Source: Acidobacteriota bacterium
Lineage (GTDB): Bacteria > Acidobacteriota > Blastocatellia > Pyrinomonadales > Pyrinomonadaceae
Assembly: GCA_005790265.1 (NCBI GenBank)
Contig: SXVE01000322.1
Coordinates: forward strand, 1 to 6,228
Length of the DNA: 6,228 nt
Direction: 5' to 3'
Shown here: one piece after another, positions 5,101 to 6,228 of the stretch
Numbering within the stretch: position 1 is the first letter of the stretch
Layout: each line of letters starts with the position of its first letter
The notes under the pieces: generated by a model
What the model was told of the DNA's origin: nothing
The model's database searches: none
What the model saw: the letters and a program-made list of their open reading frames with translations, nothing else
Position numbers and translations under genes: made by a program

Positions 5101-6228
5101 ATGTTTGTAAAGCGATTTTTCGTTTTGAGTTTATTATTAACCTTCGCTATTTCAACAAATATGGTTTTCGCTCAGAAAAGCGAGAAGCTTCCCCCGATCA
5201 AATTCACCGAGTACAAGTTGAAAAACGGTTTGCGCGTGATTATGCATCAGGATAAGTCAACGCCGATTGTTGCCGTTAACGTCTGGTATCACGTCGGTTC
5301 AAAAAATGAAGTGACGGGACGCACCGGCTTCGCTCATCTTTTTGAGCATATGATGTTTCAGGGATCGAAGAATTATGACGCCGATTATTTCACGCCGCTG
5401 CAGGAAGCCGGTGCGAACATCAACGGCTCAACCAATTCCGACCGCACGAATTATTACGAAGTTTTGCCGTCGAATTTTCTCGAACTGGCGCTTTATATGG
5501 AAGCTGACCGAATGGGCGGCTTGCTCGAAGCGATGACGCTCGACAAACTGAACAACCAGCGCGATGTCGTGAAAAACGAACGCCGCCAGCGAGTTGATAA
5601 TCAGCCGTATGGAACGGCTGGCGAAAGAATCGGCGAAATTATGTTTCCGAAAGGACATCCGTACAACTGGTCGGTCATCGGTTCGCTCGATGATTTATCA
5701 GCCGCTTCGCTCGACGACGTAAAAGGCTTTTTCCGTCAATATTACGTGCCGAACAACGCTTCGCTCGTGATCGCCGGTGATTTCGATCAAAATCAAGCGA
5801 AAACCTGGGTTGAGAAATATTTCGGCGGAATCGCCAGCGGAAGCGAAATTACGCGTCCGAATCCGGCGATGCCGAAATTAGACAAAGAAACGCGCGTCGC
5901 GGTCGAAGACAGCGTTCCGCTGCCGCGTGTTTATATGGTTTGGCACAGCGTTCCGCAGGGCGATAAAGACGAAGCCGCGCTTGATATTCTCGGCTCGGTT
6001 CTTTCCGCCGGACGCGGTTCGCGCTTGCAGAGTAGCTTGGTTTACGGTAAAGAGTTGGCGCAGCAAATCGGCGCCGGAAACGGAACGCGCGAAGTCGGCG
6101 GAACTTTTCAAGTTACCGCGACCGCACGACCGGGCAAAACTCTGGAAGAAATTGAAAAAGAAGTAAATGTCGAAATCGAACGCATCAAACAGACTCCGCC
6201 GACGGCTGACGAAATCGCGCGCGCTTTG
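5101..6228 (+). CDS. exported M16-family zinc metallopeptidase, 3'-truncated by window edge
   Basis: The first 376 residues of a pitrilysin/insulinase-family (M16) peptidase, expected in the periplasm or outer-membrane side, where such enzymes degrade or process peptides. A signal peptide (1-24: KR, hydrophobic core, cleavage after VFA before Gln25) starts it. The M16 N-terminal domain (about 40-190) contains the inverted zinc motif HLFEH at 79-83 (His79 and His83 ligands, Glu82 catalytic base) in the context RTGFAHLFEHMMFQGS. The third zinc ligand is Glu160 in VVKNERRQ, 77 residues after the second His, the spacing seen in the family. The M16 C domain begins near 196 (YYVPNNASLVIAGDF at about 216-230) and includes VLSAGRGSRL. 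All active-site residues are present, so this copy looks catalytic rather than a non-catalytic partner. The family is single-domain (about 430-500 aa) or double (about 900); the window does not show which. It follows the anti-sigma gene by 129 nt with its own ribosome binding site. Confidence 0.94.
   Translation, partial: MFVKRFFVLSLLLTFAISTNMVFAQKSEKLPPIKFTEYKLKNGLRVIMHQDKSTPIVAVNVWYHVGSKNEVTGRTGFAHLFEHMMFQGSKNYDADYFTPLQEAGANINGSTNSDRTNYYEVLPSNFLELALYMEADRMGGLLEAMTLDKLNNQRDVVKNERRQRVDNQPYGTAGERIGEIMFPKGHPYNWSVIGSLDDLSAASLDDVKGFFRQYYVPNNASLVIAGDFDQNQAKTWVEKYFGGIASGSEITRPNPAMPKLDKETRVAVEDSVPLPRVYMVWHSVPQGDKDEAALDILGSVLSAGRGSRLQSSLVYGKELAQQIGAGNGTREVGGTFQVTATARPGKTLEEIEKEVNVEIERIKQTPPTADEIARAL

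Noticed and set aside
1..6228. CRISPR array, tRNA, rRNA, insertion sequence or phage genes
   Set aside because: Looked for spaced repeats, cloverleaf-type sequences, transposase or integrase motifs and terminal inverted repeats; none seen.

Overview
The window reads almost entirely on the + strand and is protein-coding from end to end. It holds six genes, of which the first and last are cut by the window edges. The organism is probably a Gram-negative-type bacterium with periplasmic lipoproteins. The Asn/Thr/Ala-rich lipoprotein linkers, a VKOR-type (not DsbB-type) disulfide oxidoreductase and an RskA-like anti-sigma factor would fit Acidobacteriota, perhaps class Blastocatellia. That is an inference from style and gene content, not a sequence match.

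Layout. (1) Bases 2-1828: dxs, 1-deoxy-D-xylulose-5-phosphate synthase, lacking roughly its first 40 codons upstream of the window. (2) Bases 1878-2714: a lipoprotein with a DsbA-like thioredoxin fold (CPTC) and a low-complexity tail built partly from an 18-bp tandem repeat. (3) Bases 2725-3180: a small four-helix vitamin K epoxide reductase (VKOR) family membrane protein, 10 nt downstream. (4) Bases 3181-3520: a gene-free spacer with a promoter at its right end. (5) Bases 3521-4081: an ECF-type sigma-70 family factor starting at GTG. (6) Bases 4078-4971: its membrane-anchored RskA-like anti-sigma factor, overlapping the sigma gene by ATGA and preceded by a strong AGGAGG. (7) Bases 5101-6228 (runs off the end): an exported M16-family zinc metallopeptidase with HLFEH.

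How they work together. The lipoprotein and VKOR gene form a natural pair for oxidative protein folding: the thiol oxidase introduces disulfides outside the cytoplasm and VKOR reoxidises it, passing electrons to quinone. The sigma/anti-sigma pair is a classic translationally coupled regulatory cassette. Its anti-sigma factor lacks the usual zinc-binding His/Cys motif. The exported M16 peptidase follows after 129 nt with its own ribosome binding site; whether it belongs to the regulon is unknown. dxs supplies isoprenoid (and thiamine/pyridoxal) precursors and has no evident functional tie to the rest. The most notable sequence-level oddities are non-consensus residues in otherwise near-invariant DXS motifs and the repeat-containing tail of the lipoprotein. 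I did not find a clearly novel multi-gene system.
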